This document shows, in pieces, positions 19,200 to 30,799 of a stretch of 64,000 nucleotides of DNA. Within the stretch, counting starts at the first letter, position 1. Each line of letters opens with the position of its first letter. The position numbers and the translations under genes were made by a program. Below the pieces are notes generated by a model, which was given only the letters and a program-made list of their open reading frames with translations, did no database searches and had not been told where the DNA came from. The DNA is from Psococerastis gibbosa (Eukaryota > Arthropoda > Insecta > Psocodea > Psocidae). The stretch spans positions 11,952,874 through 12,016,873 of the forward strand of contig OZ020490.1 of assembly GCA_963971405.1 (NCBI GenBank). The letters run 5' to 3'.

Positions 19200-19850
19200 G
19201 CTTTCCAATTTATAGGTAGTGCAAGGAAAGCTTTGTGACGGTCAAAATTTTCGATTCCGAGATTTCAACGGATTTACACTTTTTAAGGTCCCAGTAACCC
19301 AAAAAAATGTTTTTTACGAAATGTCTGTCTGTCTGTGCGTCAATTTCCGGGCAAACTACTCGGTTGATTTAGATGAAATTCGGCATGTAGGTTTACAAAA
19401 ATCATGCCTCAGAAGCCTTTTTTTGGGGGGGCGGCCAACTCAATTTGGGGGGGGGGGGTTTATTCTCAAAAAACTCAAAAAAAAAGTCTAAAAAAATTAT
19501 TTCCCAAAAACGGCTACAACGATTTCTTTTAAATTCACATATATTGTAGTTGTTGTTAATGTTGATAAAATGCGGGGGGTCGCTTGCCCCTTCTCCTTCT
19601 GGGGGTAAAAAAAATAAAAATAACTAAATTTTAATGAGAAATGACTAAAAAATAATTTTTCTGCGAAGACATTATATCGATGATTTCTACCTTCAGATAT
19701 GTTTTAGGTGTGAAATTTAGTAACGAAATCAGAAAGGTTGCTTTCCCGGTAAAGTATTTGGTTTTGTACAAAAAATGTTTTTTTGAAAAAAATGATAGAA
19801 AATTCACGCTCAAACGCATTGCGTGTCCTGCCAGTATTGCTGTGTGTTAA
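19200..19850 (+). repeat. Repeat family C, copy 1 (3'-truncated)
   Basis: Starts GCTTTCCAATTTAT, then 'aaggaaagctttgtgacgg', 'cgattccgagatttcaacgg', a (TCTG)n tract and 'tgaaattcggcatgtaggtt'. Full copies are about 850 bp; this one stops near 'gcattgcgtgtcctgcc' and is joined directly to family G sequence. Confidence 0.8.
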
Positions 19851-20110
19851 TGTGTGACTGTCCTACGCCAGCCCATAGGACAGTAGACCTCCTGATTATA
19901 GTGGATTCCGAACCACTTGGGAAACACAGTGAAGTGACACGATTAGTTCGGAGGTGACCAGGACAAGTCCTACCATGTTTCCCTACCGGCACTGTGCACA
20001 CGACCAAGTTATCTGCAGCTTTGAACCTGCTCTGGTCTGCTGGTTTCAACTTGGTTTGGCGGCCGGCTACAGGGACGTCATTTGGGTTTCTAGAGTTGAC
20101 CGCCATTCCT
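19850..20110 (+). repeat. Repeat family G, copy 2
   Basis: Extensive inverted identity with 61001-61225, including 'aagttatctgcagctttgaa' and 'ccaacttggtttggc'-like ends. On the minus strand it reads openly as ADQSRFKAADNLVVCTVPVG and SLCFPSGSESTIIRRS, and the copy at 61 kb encodes the same. This could be a relic of an element ORF or a chance open frame; class unknown. Confidence 0.7.
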
Positions 20111-20937
20111 CCGAACTTCAAGGAAAAATAAATCATAAATATATTCTGAATAAATCTAGGAAGGTAGATCAGCATAGAATAAATAAAAATAAGCAGAATA
20201 TGAATATAGAATAGGCTCAAATATTTTTAATACGGTACTAGTCAAGCACTCCCCCATCGACTATTTACCCCCCCCCCCTCAAGAAAAAAATGAAATTAAT
20301 CGAATCTGTATCTACCTAGGTGGGTATATGCTAAACCGAAACACTGTAGTATTTACTTATTTTAGATTATTCAAATGTCAAACGACTTAATACTGCTAAA
20401 AGGTATACAGATTTAAAGGTACAATATGGCCTTGCATACCTCATATGAATGCTAGTGAGAGGTGCAAAATGCCATCCAAGCTGCTCACGTGTATGTATAA
20501 GGTAAACATAGGAACAGAGACAGGTATCGTACCTTCAGGCGGGGTCTTGGAGAATGCTGGGTTCAAGACTAGTTCCAATCTGCAGTATCGGTTTATCTCG
20601 CGCCAATGCAGGTTGGGCGGCTGTGAGTTTTGAAAATGCCGCGCCGCGTGTTTTGAGTGCTAGAATGAGTTTTTTGGATGTGTAGTGTGGTGGATTTGGC
20701 CCAGATTTTGCTGTAAGTTCAGACTTTTATGCCCGGTCTTCGCTGGATAAGTGCCGGTAAGTAATAGTGGACAGCACCGCCATATCAGTGTGATAATCCT
20801 AACTGAAGACGTCAGGGGAAAAACAGGAAAGTTGAAATTGAGATAATGGCATTCTGTTCAGTTTTTAACGTAGTATTAAATGACCGAACAAAATCGGAGA
20901 AAAACAAGAGAAAACAGACATTTCTAAGGATATGTAA

Positions 20938-21412
20938 CAAAGGGTTAGTTGATCTTACATTGCCTGCTGTGTGTGTTCGAGTGGTAAGAGAGCTTGAATT
21001 TCAATCGGGAGAACGGAAGTTCGAATCCTCAAGGGGATAGGAATTACTCAATAATTCAGAGTAGAATACAAGAGCAATGAGACCAGAAACTATCAGGAAT
21101 TTTTGATATTTTTTTATATTTTTTAAAAAGGTTAATCGCATACATACAATTTAATTAATGTATCCGATTGGCCTCATCAGTCGCCTCTGTAGGTTAGTAC
21201 CCGTTTTGAGTAACGACACGTCTCCTATTGTATGGCGTGTAGAGACTGTCAAAAGTACAAGCACGCTACCACCTGATGATGGAAGTTGGACCCACTCCCG
21301 AAATGTTTTCCCCTTCCCCTTTCCCTAATTGTTCGGTGAGTATGAGGCCCATGCCTCTAATGACTAGTATTTACACAACATACAATGTAAGTCCAACTAA
21401 CCCTTTGTTAAA
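20938..21412. mobile_element. Inverted-repeat element containing a tRNA-like module and a nested SINE
   Basis: Ends are inverted: ACAAAGGGTTAGTTG...CTTACATTG at 20938-20964 and the complement CAATGTAAGTCCAACTAACC at 21384-21403. Near the left end a tRNA-like stretch has an A-box-like 'gagtggtaagag' and a perfect B box GTTCGAATCC near 21020. Family E SINE copy 3 is inserted at 21122-21285. A second, partial copy in inverted orientation is at 41503-41810. Confidence 0.7.
21122..21285 (-). repeat. tRNA-related SINE family E, copy 3
   Basis: Contains 'ggttaatcgcatacatacaa', 'cgcctctgtaggttagtacc' and 'caagcacgctaccacctg', as in the other copies. It is nested in the inverted-repeat element. Confidence 0.75.
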
Positions 21413-21730
21413 CCATTACCAATAGATTTCTAAGGATGGTGGGAACGGCCCTTTTAAGTGAGAGCCTAAAGTCTCAGACTAGACATTCACCCAATTTCAT
21501 CCAATCATCATACGAGTACATTAGTTGTGGCTTGAAAAGAAATAGTTGTTTTTCCGAAAACCTTTGTTTTAGTCGTTTAGGGGAGGGGGGGGGGGAGAGG
21601 TAGGCATAAATAGTTATCCAAAAAAAATTTAAAAAACGTGACAATATTTTTCTGAATATGCTGAATTATTTCATCTAATTCAATCGAGTAGTTAGGTATA
21701 TAGTAATTACAGTTACCGGCAGGCATTTTG

Positions 21731-22606
21731 TAAAAAGAAGAACCGGTCTGAGTTTACTCGAACATGCTTTCCAAGTTATCAACATTAATAGATAGAGAAA
21801 ATGAGTAATTTCATGGTAAATAATTTTCGTATGGTTAAATTTCCGATATCTTTGGGGGGGGGTGGGGTGCCCACCTGACGTCACTGGAGGTGAGGCAAAT
21901 TCTAGATAGTTCAGACCAACACATTACCACACAGCAAAAATGGCAGAGCACTCAATGCATTTGAGCGTGAATTTTCTACCATTCTCTAAAAAAAAACATT
22001 TTTTTGCACAAAACCAAATAGTTTTTTGGGAAGTAACCTCTCCAGTTTCGTTACTCAATTTAACACCTAAAACATGCCTGAAGGTAGAAATCATCGACAG
22101 ATAGGTTCCGCAGAAAAATAATTTTTTGGTCATTTTTCATTCATATTTAGTTATTTTTATTTATTTACCCCCAGAAGCAAACTATCAAGGGGGAAGCGAC
22201 CCCCGCATTTTATCAACGTTAATAACGACTACAATATACATACAGTATGTGAGTTTAAAAGAAAGCTTTGGAGCCATTTTTGTGAAATAATTTTTTTAGA
22301 CGTTTTTTGGAGTTGCTTGAGAATAACCCCCCCCCCCCCCATCCCCACCCAAAATTGAATTAGCCCAAAATAAAAATAAAATGTCTCATATGATTTTTGT
22401 AAACCTACATGCCGAATTTTATCATAATCGACCGAGTAGTTTGCCTGGAAATCGATGAACAGACGGACAGACACACAGACATTAAAAAACACTTTTTTGG
22501 GTTCCTGGCACCTCAAAACGTGTAATTCCGTTGAAATCTCAGAATCGAAAATTTGGACCGTCACAAAGCTTTCCTAAATTATTATACTACGTATAAATTG
22601 GAAAGC
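21731..22606 (-). repeat. Repeat family C, copy 2
   Basis: Near full-length minus-strand copy from 'gaaccggtctgagtttactc' (its 3' end) to 'attggaaagc' (its 5' end). It includes 'gcatttgagcgtgaattttc', the 'aagcaaactatcaaggggg' block and a C-run of about 14 near 22328. Confidence 0.85.
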
Positions 22607-22776
22607 AATAAACACTTGTTTTGGTTCCTGGGCCTTCAAAGCGTGTAAATTGTCAACGATCATAAAGACCAGTAAGTACGCAGTTATTGAGAACAGTGAT
22701 CATAGCCGCTTAGGGTTCTCATACCTTAGCTCCGATGGTTCACTACTTGACAAATTGCTGAAAGTAGAGTTCCAAC

Positions 22777-23255
22777 ACAAAACACTGTTTCCAAAAGCTA
22801 TTTCAGCGGGCTCAGACTTAGGGTAGTTGCCATCATCGCTTGGGGGGGGGGGGTCTTATTAAGGAATACTGCACAGCATCGCCAGACATCAGGTGCTGGC
22901 CGTTCAGAATTATTTATTGAGACTTTCGAGCAATGGTGGGATCCGGCATTAAAATATATGTACCAGGTCAAAAATCGTAATAAAAGGGTCCTTCATATGA
23001 CACTTTTATACACCCAATACAGGGTTGTGTTTCCTAAAGCTATTCCAGCGGGCCCTGACTAAGGGTACGTGGCACGTGCCATCATCGCGTGAGGAGTCTC
23101 GGTATAAGGAATGCACAGCATCGCCAGACATCAGCCCTTCAGAATTCTTTATTGAGACTTTTGAGCAATGGGATCCGGCCTTAAAATATGTGTACCAGGT
23201 CAAAATTCTTGATAAAAGCCACTTCATATGACACTCTTATACACCCAGCATAGGG
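22777..23255 (+). repeat. Tandem duplication, ~235-bp unit (2 copies)
   Basis: Both units carry 'cacagcatcgccagacatca', 'attgagactttygagcaatg' and 'gtaccaggtcaaaa'. The first unit has an additional G-run (22844-22852). Non-coding. Confidence 0.8.
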
Positions 23256-24130
23256 CTTTGATCGATGTGATAACAGAATAGTATTTGTCAAAAGTGTGGA
23301 CATATAGAGGAAAAGATAACAAAAGGTCTTATGTCAACAAATGTTTTATATGATTTCTCCTCAAGTGGCATATTTTATAGTTTTCCTAAATTTAAAACAT
23401 GGTTTACTATATCACACGTTTTCCCCTTGATCAATACCAGAAAGGTGGCACTATAACAAAAATACAGCAGACATCAGCCAAATAATTATAAATACATTAG
23501 CAATGTTCTGCCTTATATAAGGCAATCATTATACAATTGTTTTTCTTTCTAGTCCATAATTAGCAGGTGCAGTCCTTTCTATGTGTCACCGTCACAAAAG
23601 AAAACTAAATAATAGGCACTAAGGTGCGGGGTCAAAACTGCATTGTTGACGACACTTTAAACATTGTCTGAGAATTCCTGGGCAGAGTTTGTTCATTTAC
23701 GAATGTCAAAAATTGGCCACGGTCCAATTCCCTTCATTAGGTATATAGGTATTTAGCCTAAACATAGTTTCACACCTGAACGCCCCCATTGAACCACATG
23801 GACTACACAATTAAGGAATAATTATGAATGGGTAAACAAATGAAGCGAAACCAGGTCGAACAGAAATGTATTATAGCTTTCTACGGCAAGTACTGTAACA
23901 GCAGACAATACCTGCCTAGTAGATGGAGGTAGCCTGTGCATAGAGAAAGCTTATACAATACATATTTTTATGTCTCATTATTTATTTATTTTTTCATCTG
24001 AATACTTCCATATTCATGCGGCTGTAGAACTATAAATAAATAATTTCGACAAAACTATCACACACATTGAGTTGTTCACTCTGTTTTAGAGATAAAAGAA
24101 CAATAATAACGTGTTTACCCCATAAAAACT
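23256..24130. other. No feature seen
   Basis: AT-rich; no supported ORF, no recognised repeat family. Confidence 0.5.
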
Positions 24131-24132
24131 AC

Positions 24133-24315
24133 AAGACATGTAGAGTAGTGGTACAGACTCCGACTCACCCGAACGGTTGTTGGTTCGAGTCCCACACTGG
24201 CTACATTTCCTGGCCATGCTTTGGAGGGCATGTAAAGCAGGCGGTCCCGGGTCATCCTAGTTGAGTGTAAGAGAGGGCTTTACAGGTTGGCTTAGTAATA
24301 GAACAACAAAAAGTC
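24133..24315 (+). repeat. tRNA-derived SINE family D, copy 3
   Basis: Contains 'gacatgtagagtagtgg' (A-box region), a perfect B box ggttcgagtcc at 24182 and the body 'catgtaaagcaggcggtccc'. The short 'ctccgctgg' block is deleted before the tail. Confidence 0.85.
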
Positions 24316-24894
24316 AAGATTAAAAACACGGCTTAAAAATTATGTGTCAAAAACAGCTCCAGCGTTTTTTTTTTTAATCACCTGAAATATTACTAACAAA
24401 TTATTTTTCTGTGTAACGTTTATATCGATGCTTTCTAACTTTAGTCATGTTTGAGGCGCTAAATCTTTTACTTCTGAGGTCACAATGGGAACGATCGGTT
24501 CGCAGCCACTCCCTACATATCATCAGCTCAATAAAGTAACAAAATCAATCAACTTGCTTTTCAAGCAAGGTTTTGTTTTGTAGAAAAAACATTTCTTTAT
24601 GTAATTGTGGATAATCCGAATTGCATACCCTGCCATTCATACTGTGTAATATTTCTCGTTTATTGATTGGTCTGCGCACTGTAGTGTCTCATCGATTTGT
24701 CAAGTGCTTTGGGACAGGGAAAAGCTATAAGCAGCCGATTTTAAACCACTGGATAATTATTTACCGTACTACAGTACAGTCCATTATGGTACCTATACTT
24801 ATTGATAAATATGATGTATAGCGTGGATGGGTTAAATTGTACCGGATTTTATAGTGTTTATTTATGTAGGGTGAAATGTATTTTAACAAGAATT

Positions 24895-25516
24895 CTAAGG
24901 CGCTTATTCCACCTACGTCAATAGTGCATAGTAAATGTAGTATTGACGGACATTTCAATTTTTCATTGATACACACTATTCCACTTGTTTTTTAAACTAT
25001 TGATCACTTTTCTTCTAATGACACGTAGCCAAATTTTTGAAATTTGGCGCATTTGTTTTTTGAAATTTTCTATGTATTTGTTTTCTTCGTACACTTATTA
25101 TTTTTAATAAAACCTAATAATAGTAGGAGATCCGAAGTAAGATCGACCTTCACCGATCTGTTTGATGGATGAAAACTGTTTTATAAACAATCTATTAAAA
25201 TGTTTGTACTTAACATATTCCATGACGCCATTTTAGTTTGTTCTTGTTTGCAGCGCGTGATTTTACTCAATGATCATTGGTCAATTTTAACTATGGCATA
25301 GATTAAAATTGAAATGTCCGTCAATACTACATTTACTATGGCGGTGTTTCCACATACGTCAATCGTCAATGAGAAATGTGAAATTGAAGGTTTAGCAGAC
25401 ATTAAAGACATACTAAAAATTCTGCTACCACGTCAAAACCATATTTCTCATTGACGATTGACGTATGTGGAAACCCCGCCGATGCACTATTGACTTAGGT
25501 GGAATAAGCGCCTAAT
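24895..25516. mobile_element. Inverted-repeat element with a related element nested inside
   Basis: Outer termini are inverted: 'ggcgcttattccacctacgt' at 24898 and its complement ending at 25514. A second inverted pair, 'atgagaaat' outward to 'ggcggtgtttccacatacg' at 25340 and its complement ending at about 25482, interrupts the right arm between 'ttactatg' and 'gatgcactattgac'. Both elements share the terminus pattern GGCG.T.TTCCAC.TACGTCAAT, so one family member has inserted into another. Confidence 0.7.
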
Positions 25517-25967
25517 ACAGACACTTAAAAAGAGAACACTGCCTTGTTGTGTAAACACAGAACGATTTGGAAAAATCCCCTTGGCATGGTGGCATTTAGC
25601 GCTAGCCGGAAAGCCGGTTGGTCAAGATTAGACGGCGAAAAATAGAAGATTATGGAAAATGTAAATACCGCGTGATTTTTAGTATAACGCCAAACTGCTA
25701 TAGGAACCCGTTAGTCTTTGTTTGATACCTAAAGCTATTGATTTCTGCTGTGAAGAATAACAAAGAAGATCGTGACCGAGATGAATAAAACGATGAAATT
25801 GAATGCTAATTCCAACTAAATCTGGGGCTTTATTGGTTTGTTTGATGAAATGTGAAGATATCTCATTCAGTTATTCCCTTTTTTTTGCAGTATTGTGCCT
25901 AATTCCATTCATAAATGTAAAATTATTAGCAATGACAACCCACAGGCGGGGCTGTAGAAATTTTGCA

Positions 25968-26055
25968 GAGCCAAGGCCGTAGCCCGTATTCCGGGGGGGG
26001 GGAGGGTTCATGGGAGTTCAACCCCCCCCCCCCCCCCGAAATGAAATGGCTTGAC
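25968..26055. repeat. hAT-like MITE family B, fragment
   Basis: Left terminus CAAGGCCGTAGCC, G-run, 'gggttca', C-run, then 'gaaatgaaatggcttgacac', as in the complete copy at 55666-55837. The 3' half is missing. Confidence 0.6.
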
Positions 26056-27157
26056 ACCTGCCGTCTGTGTGGGTTGACGTTGAGGAGTTTGCCAAAGGCT
26101 AGATTTTCTTTCGGGAACAATACCTTTCTTTTTCAGAATTCCTCACGATTGTCTTCTTCATCGGGATGAATTAAACTTATTCCCGGATCAGTTATTCTTA
26201 CCCGTGGTGCTAGACCTGCAGCTGATAAGCGACAACAAGATGATACTTTCTGCTCGTTCCTAGTCTGAATAACGCCGTTATAAGCGCATAGTTAGATCAC
26301 CCTCTAAAACCCATTATGCTAATTGTATGTAGCCTAATGCTACGCTGCGGCATAACTCCGAAGTATACGGCTCCATTGGTAAAAATGTTGCCCAGCCGGT
26401 AGCCGTGCTATAATTTTGTCGCCGGTCCATTGATCTTCCATATCACAAAGTCGTTCCATAATAACACAGCGCATGCGCGTTGGTTTAACCCGCAGGTATG
26501 TAATTTGCTATCATTTTCAAACCTGCTTATCTATAGGCCTGAAAGTCAGCTACAGTACGTTGGTTATTTTCTTCAATCTTCATTCTATTGTCTACAGTAG
26601 TGACCCGTTCAAGTAACTTCATTGAAATAAAGGAATACAAGTGATTTGCTTCGAGTACTTAGTGCTTTCCCACTATATACTCCAAGAAAATACACTTCAT
26701 GGGGTGTGTGATGAAGTCGGAGACTGTATCAGTACTCAGCGGTGGACTGGGATTGGAAATTGGCCCTGGCATTTTCGGATACCGCATGGCCCCTTCCTCA
26801 GGTCAAAAAGGCGGACGCGCGCTTATAATTGAAATTCAAAATGCTGTTGTACAAAAATTTTATTTTATTTAATTTTTAAATATGTTAATTTTTTTTTCCA
26901 TTGGACGTTCATCCCCAAACAACTCTAATTGATTCGGTCCACCGGGCAAATGCCCGTCTGCCCACCGGCCCATTGCCACATTGCCACTACTCTACATGTC
27001 CTGACTTTTTGTTTAAGCCAATGTGGCGGAATTAGGTCTATTGCTATACTTAGGGTAATTTAGGTAAGGCATTGGGTGTTTCCCCACGCGCCATTACGCT
27101 TGGGAATGCCTTGATTATGGCAAAAATGTGTATATAAAAATAGAGAAATTATTATTA

Positions 27158-27306
27158 TTATTTATTCTCTTACATTCAACCACGAAGGCCCGACCGCCTG
27201 CTCTACATGCCCTCCGAAGCATGGCCAGAAATTGTTAGAAGGGTGGGACTCGAACCAACAACCTTTCAGGTGAAAGTCAGAGTCAGTACCACTACTCTAC
27301 ATGTGC
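27158..27306 (-). repeat. tRNA-derived SINE family D, copy 4
   Basis: Tail (ATT)n, then 'ctgctctacatgccctccga', inverted B box ggactcgaacc at 27246 and the head ending 'ctctacatg'. A second head fragment is at about 26987-27030. Confidence 0.75.
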
Positions 27307-27789
27307 ATAGTATGTCGCAACTGAACACACAGATTCCAAACAAAAACATTGCCAATATCACTCTTATTGTATTCTACTGTAGTATAAAGCCTCTAATGCA
27401 ATGTATATTGTCTTCAATAATTCTTATCGAACAGTAACAATATCGGTGACTCTCTCCCCCTTTATCGTCTAATTTAGCCACTTGTTGGTTATTTTGATCT
27501 ATTATGTTGGTAGCCTGCAGTCAAACGCAGTTAGTTAACCGTGGAAGACACAATAACACTGTGGCCGATTTTAGTTATCTGCCAATCTGCCATTTATCTG
27601 GCTTTCTCCCGCGCTCGCGAAAACACTGCGTTCCAGACATTACATAAATGTGACAGAAGAAATCAAATAATGGGCTTGACGATACCATTAGGAGAGTGTG
27701 GCAGCGGCTTCTTCAGTATTTTGCAGGCGTGAATCAATGTAAAGCATGCATGATACAGCCGAACTAAATGTAATAAAACTAACTTTTTT

Positions 27790-27965
27790 TTTAAAGGTTA
27801 ATCGCATACAAACAATTCAATGAATGTATCCGATTGACCTCTTCAGTCGCCTCACTAAGTTACCTAATAGGTACTTGTGTCGAGTTACGACACGTCTCCG
27901 ATCGCATGGCGTGTAGAGACTCGCACAAGTACAAGCACGCTACCACCTGGCCATCGAAGTCGATT
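27790..27965 (-). repeat. tRNA-related SINE family E, copy 4
   Basis: Full-length minus-strand copy: 'ggttaatcgcatacaaacaa', 'cgacacgtctccgatcgcat' and 'caagcacgctaccacctgg'. It lies 15 bp from a family D copy. Confidence 0.8.
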
Positions 27966-27979
27966 CTAAAAGTAATGAC

Positions 27980-28170
27980 TTCTTGTTCTATTGCTAAGCC
28001 AACCTAGCGGAGTTAGGACTGTAAAGCCCTCTCTTACACTTAAATAGGGACCGTCTGCTTTACATGCCCTCCGAAGCATGGGTAGAAAATGTAGCAAGTG
28101 TGGGAACCAACTGGAACCAACAACCTTTCGGGTGAAGGTCAGAGTCCGTATCACCACACCACATGTCCTG
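27980..28170 (-). repeat. tRNA-derived SINE family D, copy 5
   Basis: Minus-strand copy with a small internal rearrangement next to the B box ('ggaaccaactggaaccaac'). The A-box end is at 28155-28172. Confidence 0.75.
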
Positions 28171-28189
28171 ACATTGAATGCTCAATAGA

Positions 28190-28345
28190 GGTAGACATAG
28201 TCCGTTTTATAAAAGCGCAACGAATATGATGGTTGGGACACGTCGCAAGAATGTCAGAAGACCCAATGTGTATCAAAAGGTCCACGGATATCCACGAAAC
28301 CACTGGAAGGACGAATTAGAAACCGCGAGTAGGGAGTTTGTAGAT
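28190..28345 (+). mobile_element. LINE C-terminal fragment (decayed)
   Basis: Translation yields VRFIKAQR, a stop, then WLGHVARMSEDP, the R-L-x-W-x-GHV-x-R tail of LINE reverse transcriptases. A frameshift and stops make it dead. Confidence 0.5.
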
Positions 28346-28354
28346 GGGGGAGAG

Positions 28355-28506
28355 TGGTGCCTCCCCCCCCCCCGTAATTTAGTAAATCTATTGCAAGTTA
28401 ATTTAATTAATTTATCACAATCTGATTTAATCGATCCTACATATGTTTTTCAAATTTTGACCCACAACTACCCCCCCCCCCCCAAATGGGTTAGATCCGT
28501 CCCTGG
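28355..28506 (+). repeat. C-rich MITE family A, copy 1
   Basis: Body 'ttttgacccacaactac', a C-run of 14, then 'aaatggg', and terminus GATCCGTCCCTG. Family A copies share these blocks at 30190, 32778 (inverted), 35811, 47970, 53820 and 56045. The terminus complement CAGGGACGGATC is hAT-like. Confidence 0.7.
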
Positions 28507-28570
28507 CAGGATGTTCCCTACTTTTGGAGCCCTAAACCTATCCCTATCCTTTTTAGCCTACTATTATCTT

Positions 28571-28777
28571 CTTTTTTTAAATTTAAAAAAGGTTAATCGC
28601 ATAAAAACAATTTAATGAACATATACCATTGACCACTTCAGTCGCCTCTGTAGGTTAGTATAGAGTGTGTGTGTGTGTAGACATGTCGTGAGTTACGACA
28701 CGTCTCCGATCGCACGGCGTGTCGAGACTCGCACAATCAGGCCTACAAACACGCTACCACCTGCCCGTTGAAGTCGT
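28571..28777 (-). repeat. tRNA-related SINE family E, copy 5
   Basis: Copy with a small (GT)n insertion around 28665 and a 'caggcctacaaacacg' change near the head. Confidence 0.75.
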
Positions 28778-28794
28778 TATTATGGACAATGTTT

Positions 28795-29190
28795 TTGCTT
28801 TTCTATTTATACTAAGGAAAGCTTTGCGATGGCTGAAATTTTAGATTTCGAGATTTCAGTCTGTCCGCCCGTCGATTCGCGGGCAAACTACTCAACGGAT
28901 TACGATGAAATTCGGTATGCAGGTCGTTCAGAAAAATTATGGCGCGGGACAATTTTTTTTATTTTGGGCTAACTCAATTTTGGGGTGTTTTATTTTACAA
29001 AAAACTCCAAAAAACTGTTATAAATATTTTTTTTTTAAAACAGCTCCAACTATTTTTTTAAAATTCACATAGGTTACATATTGTGGTCGTTATTAATGTC
29101 AACAAAACCTAATAGGTCGCTTGCCCCTTGATAGTTTGATTCTGGGGGTAAAATACTAAAAAATGTAATATTTTCATGCATTTTTTTTAA
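28795..29190 (+). repeat. Repeat family C, copy 3 (5' part only)
   Basis: 'gctttt.tatttatactaagg', 'attcggtatgcaggt' and 'agtttgattctgggggtaaa' follow the family order. The (TCTG)n tract is reduced and the 3' half is absent. Confidence 0.7.
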
Positions 29191-29234
29191 GTGATAGATT
29201 AGATATATATACAGATAGATTAAGAGATAGATTG

Positions 29235-29385
29235 TTTCCGCATGAATTTTTCACCATTGGCAAACAGGTGAACTTCCTTGGTATCAACTTACCCTGGCTA
29301 CAATGGACAGACTGAGACATCCTTACCATTGACATTATGTAACAGGCGTAGGCATGAATCCACAAGTTAGGTACATGGATAATAC
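29235..29385 (+). repeat. Dispersed repeat family J, copy 2
   Basis: Shares 'caatggacagactgagac', 'ttaccattgac' and 'aacaggcgtaggcatgaat' with 890-1085. Confidence 0.5.
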
Positions 29386-29389
29386 TCTA

Positions 29390-30110
29390 TTGGTTTTTCA
29401 ATCCGTCAGCTAGGGATTACAGCATTCGCTGTATCAATTTCGTTGTAACGAAAACACTACAGTTTCTTATTAGGCAGAAACTAGTCTATCATGATATGGC
29501 TGGTTGACAACTACGATACAAACAATTGTGACTTGTTATCTGCTATACCGGCAAGAGGAAACTCGTTACATGAACTCAATACAGCGACCTGTCACTCAAA
29601 TGCCTAGACCTGGAGATGTTTTGCTCCGTTCATGTTGACCCCAATGGCCCATTGATCCATATCTGGGAAAATTACTCCAGTTTACTGTAATTTGTTGTTA
29701 CGGCTTCCCGCTTAAGAGACAATCGCAGGGGAGAAAAGCCTTATAAGTGTGAAAATCAAGTATTTCATGGAAATATCAATCGTAGAGTAGTCAAAAATAT
29801 CAGGACAAATTGAAGACATTTATCTGAGCATTTTAATATAAGGTATGTACGGTACCTTTAAATTGGCCACAAGTATTGAATTTGAATTCTAAAAAAAATT
29901 ATTGGTGTGGTAGGTCCGAGGAAGGAGTTCAAAAATAATATTTGGTGAAGTAAAGGCACTACGATCGACATTTCGTGTGAGAATCACCTTTGTACAAAAA
30001 ATGAGTAGGGGGGTACCAAGATTTTCTCTTATATACAAGTGTAGGAGCCGCGTGGGGCCCGTAGGGCCCCTGTGGCGGAGACACTTGTCTCTTTAATATA
30101 ATTGCTTCCC
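29390..30110. other. No feature seen
   Basis: No supported ORF, RNA gene or repeat copy. A hAT-like terminus (CAGTGGTTCCCACAC) begins just after, at 30118. Confidence 0.4.
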
Positions 30111-30189
30111 CTTAATGCAGTGGTTCCCACACATTTTTGGAGGCGATGCCCTTTTTAGCCCTCACGCTGGAAGAAGGCGTCATTTTTAG

Positions 30190-30358
30190 ATGGATTTAAT
30201 AGACGGTGCCCAGCATGGCCCAAATTTAGTAAATTTGGTAAATCTATTGTAAATTAATTTATTGCGCTCTAATTAAATTGATCCTACACATGTTTTTCCT
30301 ATTTTGACCCACAACTACCCACCCCCCCCCCCCCCCAAATGGGCTGGATCCGTCTTCG
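30190..30358 (+). repeat. C-rich MITE family A, copy 2
   Basis: Contains 'ttttgacccacaactaccc', a C-run of about 15, 'aaatgggctggatccgtc'. Internal sequence is about 85% like copy 1 by eye. Confidence 0.7.
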
Positions 30359-30799
30359 CGATGAATATACAATGCGTAATGTAGCCCCTACACATAAATA
30401 TATAGGTGTACGTCTGTCATGTACAGGGCACTCTCCACCCCCCCCCCCCCTCTGTAACAGTCACTGGGGAACCGAAAAATGAATTGGGAGAAATACCAGC
30501 AAACGGTTGAGGTAGTGGATGATACCCCCCCTCCCCCTCCCCACACCTATTCCGAGACAATCAATCAATGAACGAATAAAAAAGAAAAATCGACCACATT
30601 AACTTACTACAAGAAGCCCACCACGTGCTTTTCCTAACCGTACCCGAAGTATTAAGAAGTTATAGGTAGAAGAGGTGTCAAATATAGGTACCTCACCATG
30701 GTTCATTCATAGTACCTGTGTATTGTGGGCTGTTTTGTTGTACCTCCTAGAACCAGACAATTAATTACAGCTGCGTTTCATCCATATGGCGTATATTAT

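Noticed and set aside
26735..26985. hAT-like ends (CAGCGGTGGACTGG and a partial complement)
   Set aside because: The right terminus and target duplication could not be placed with confidence.
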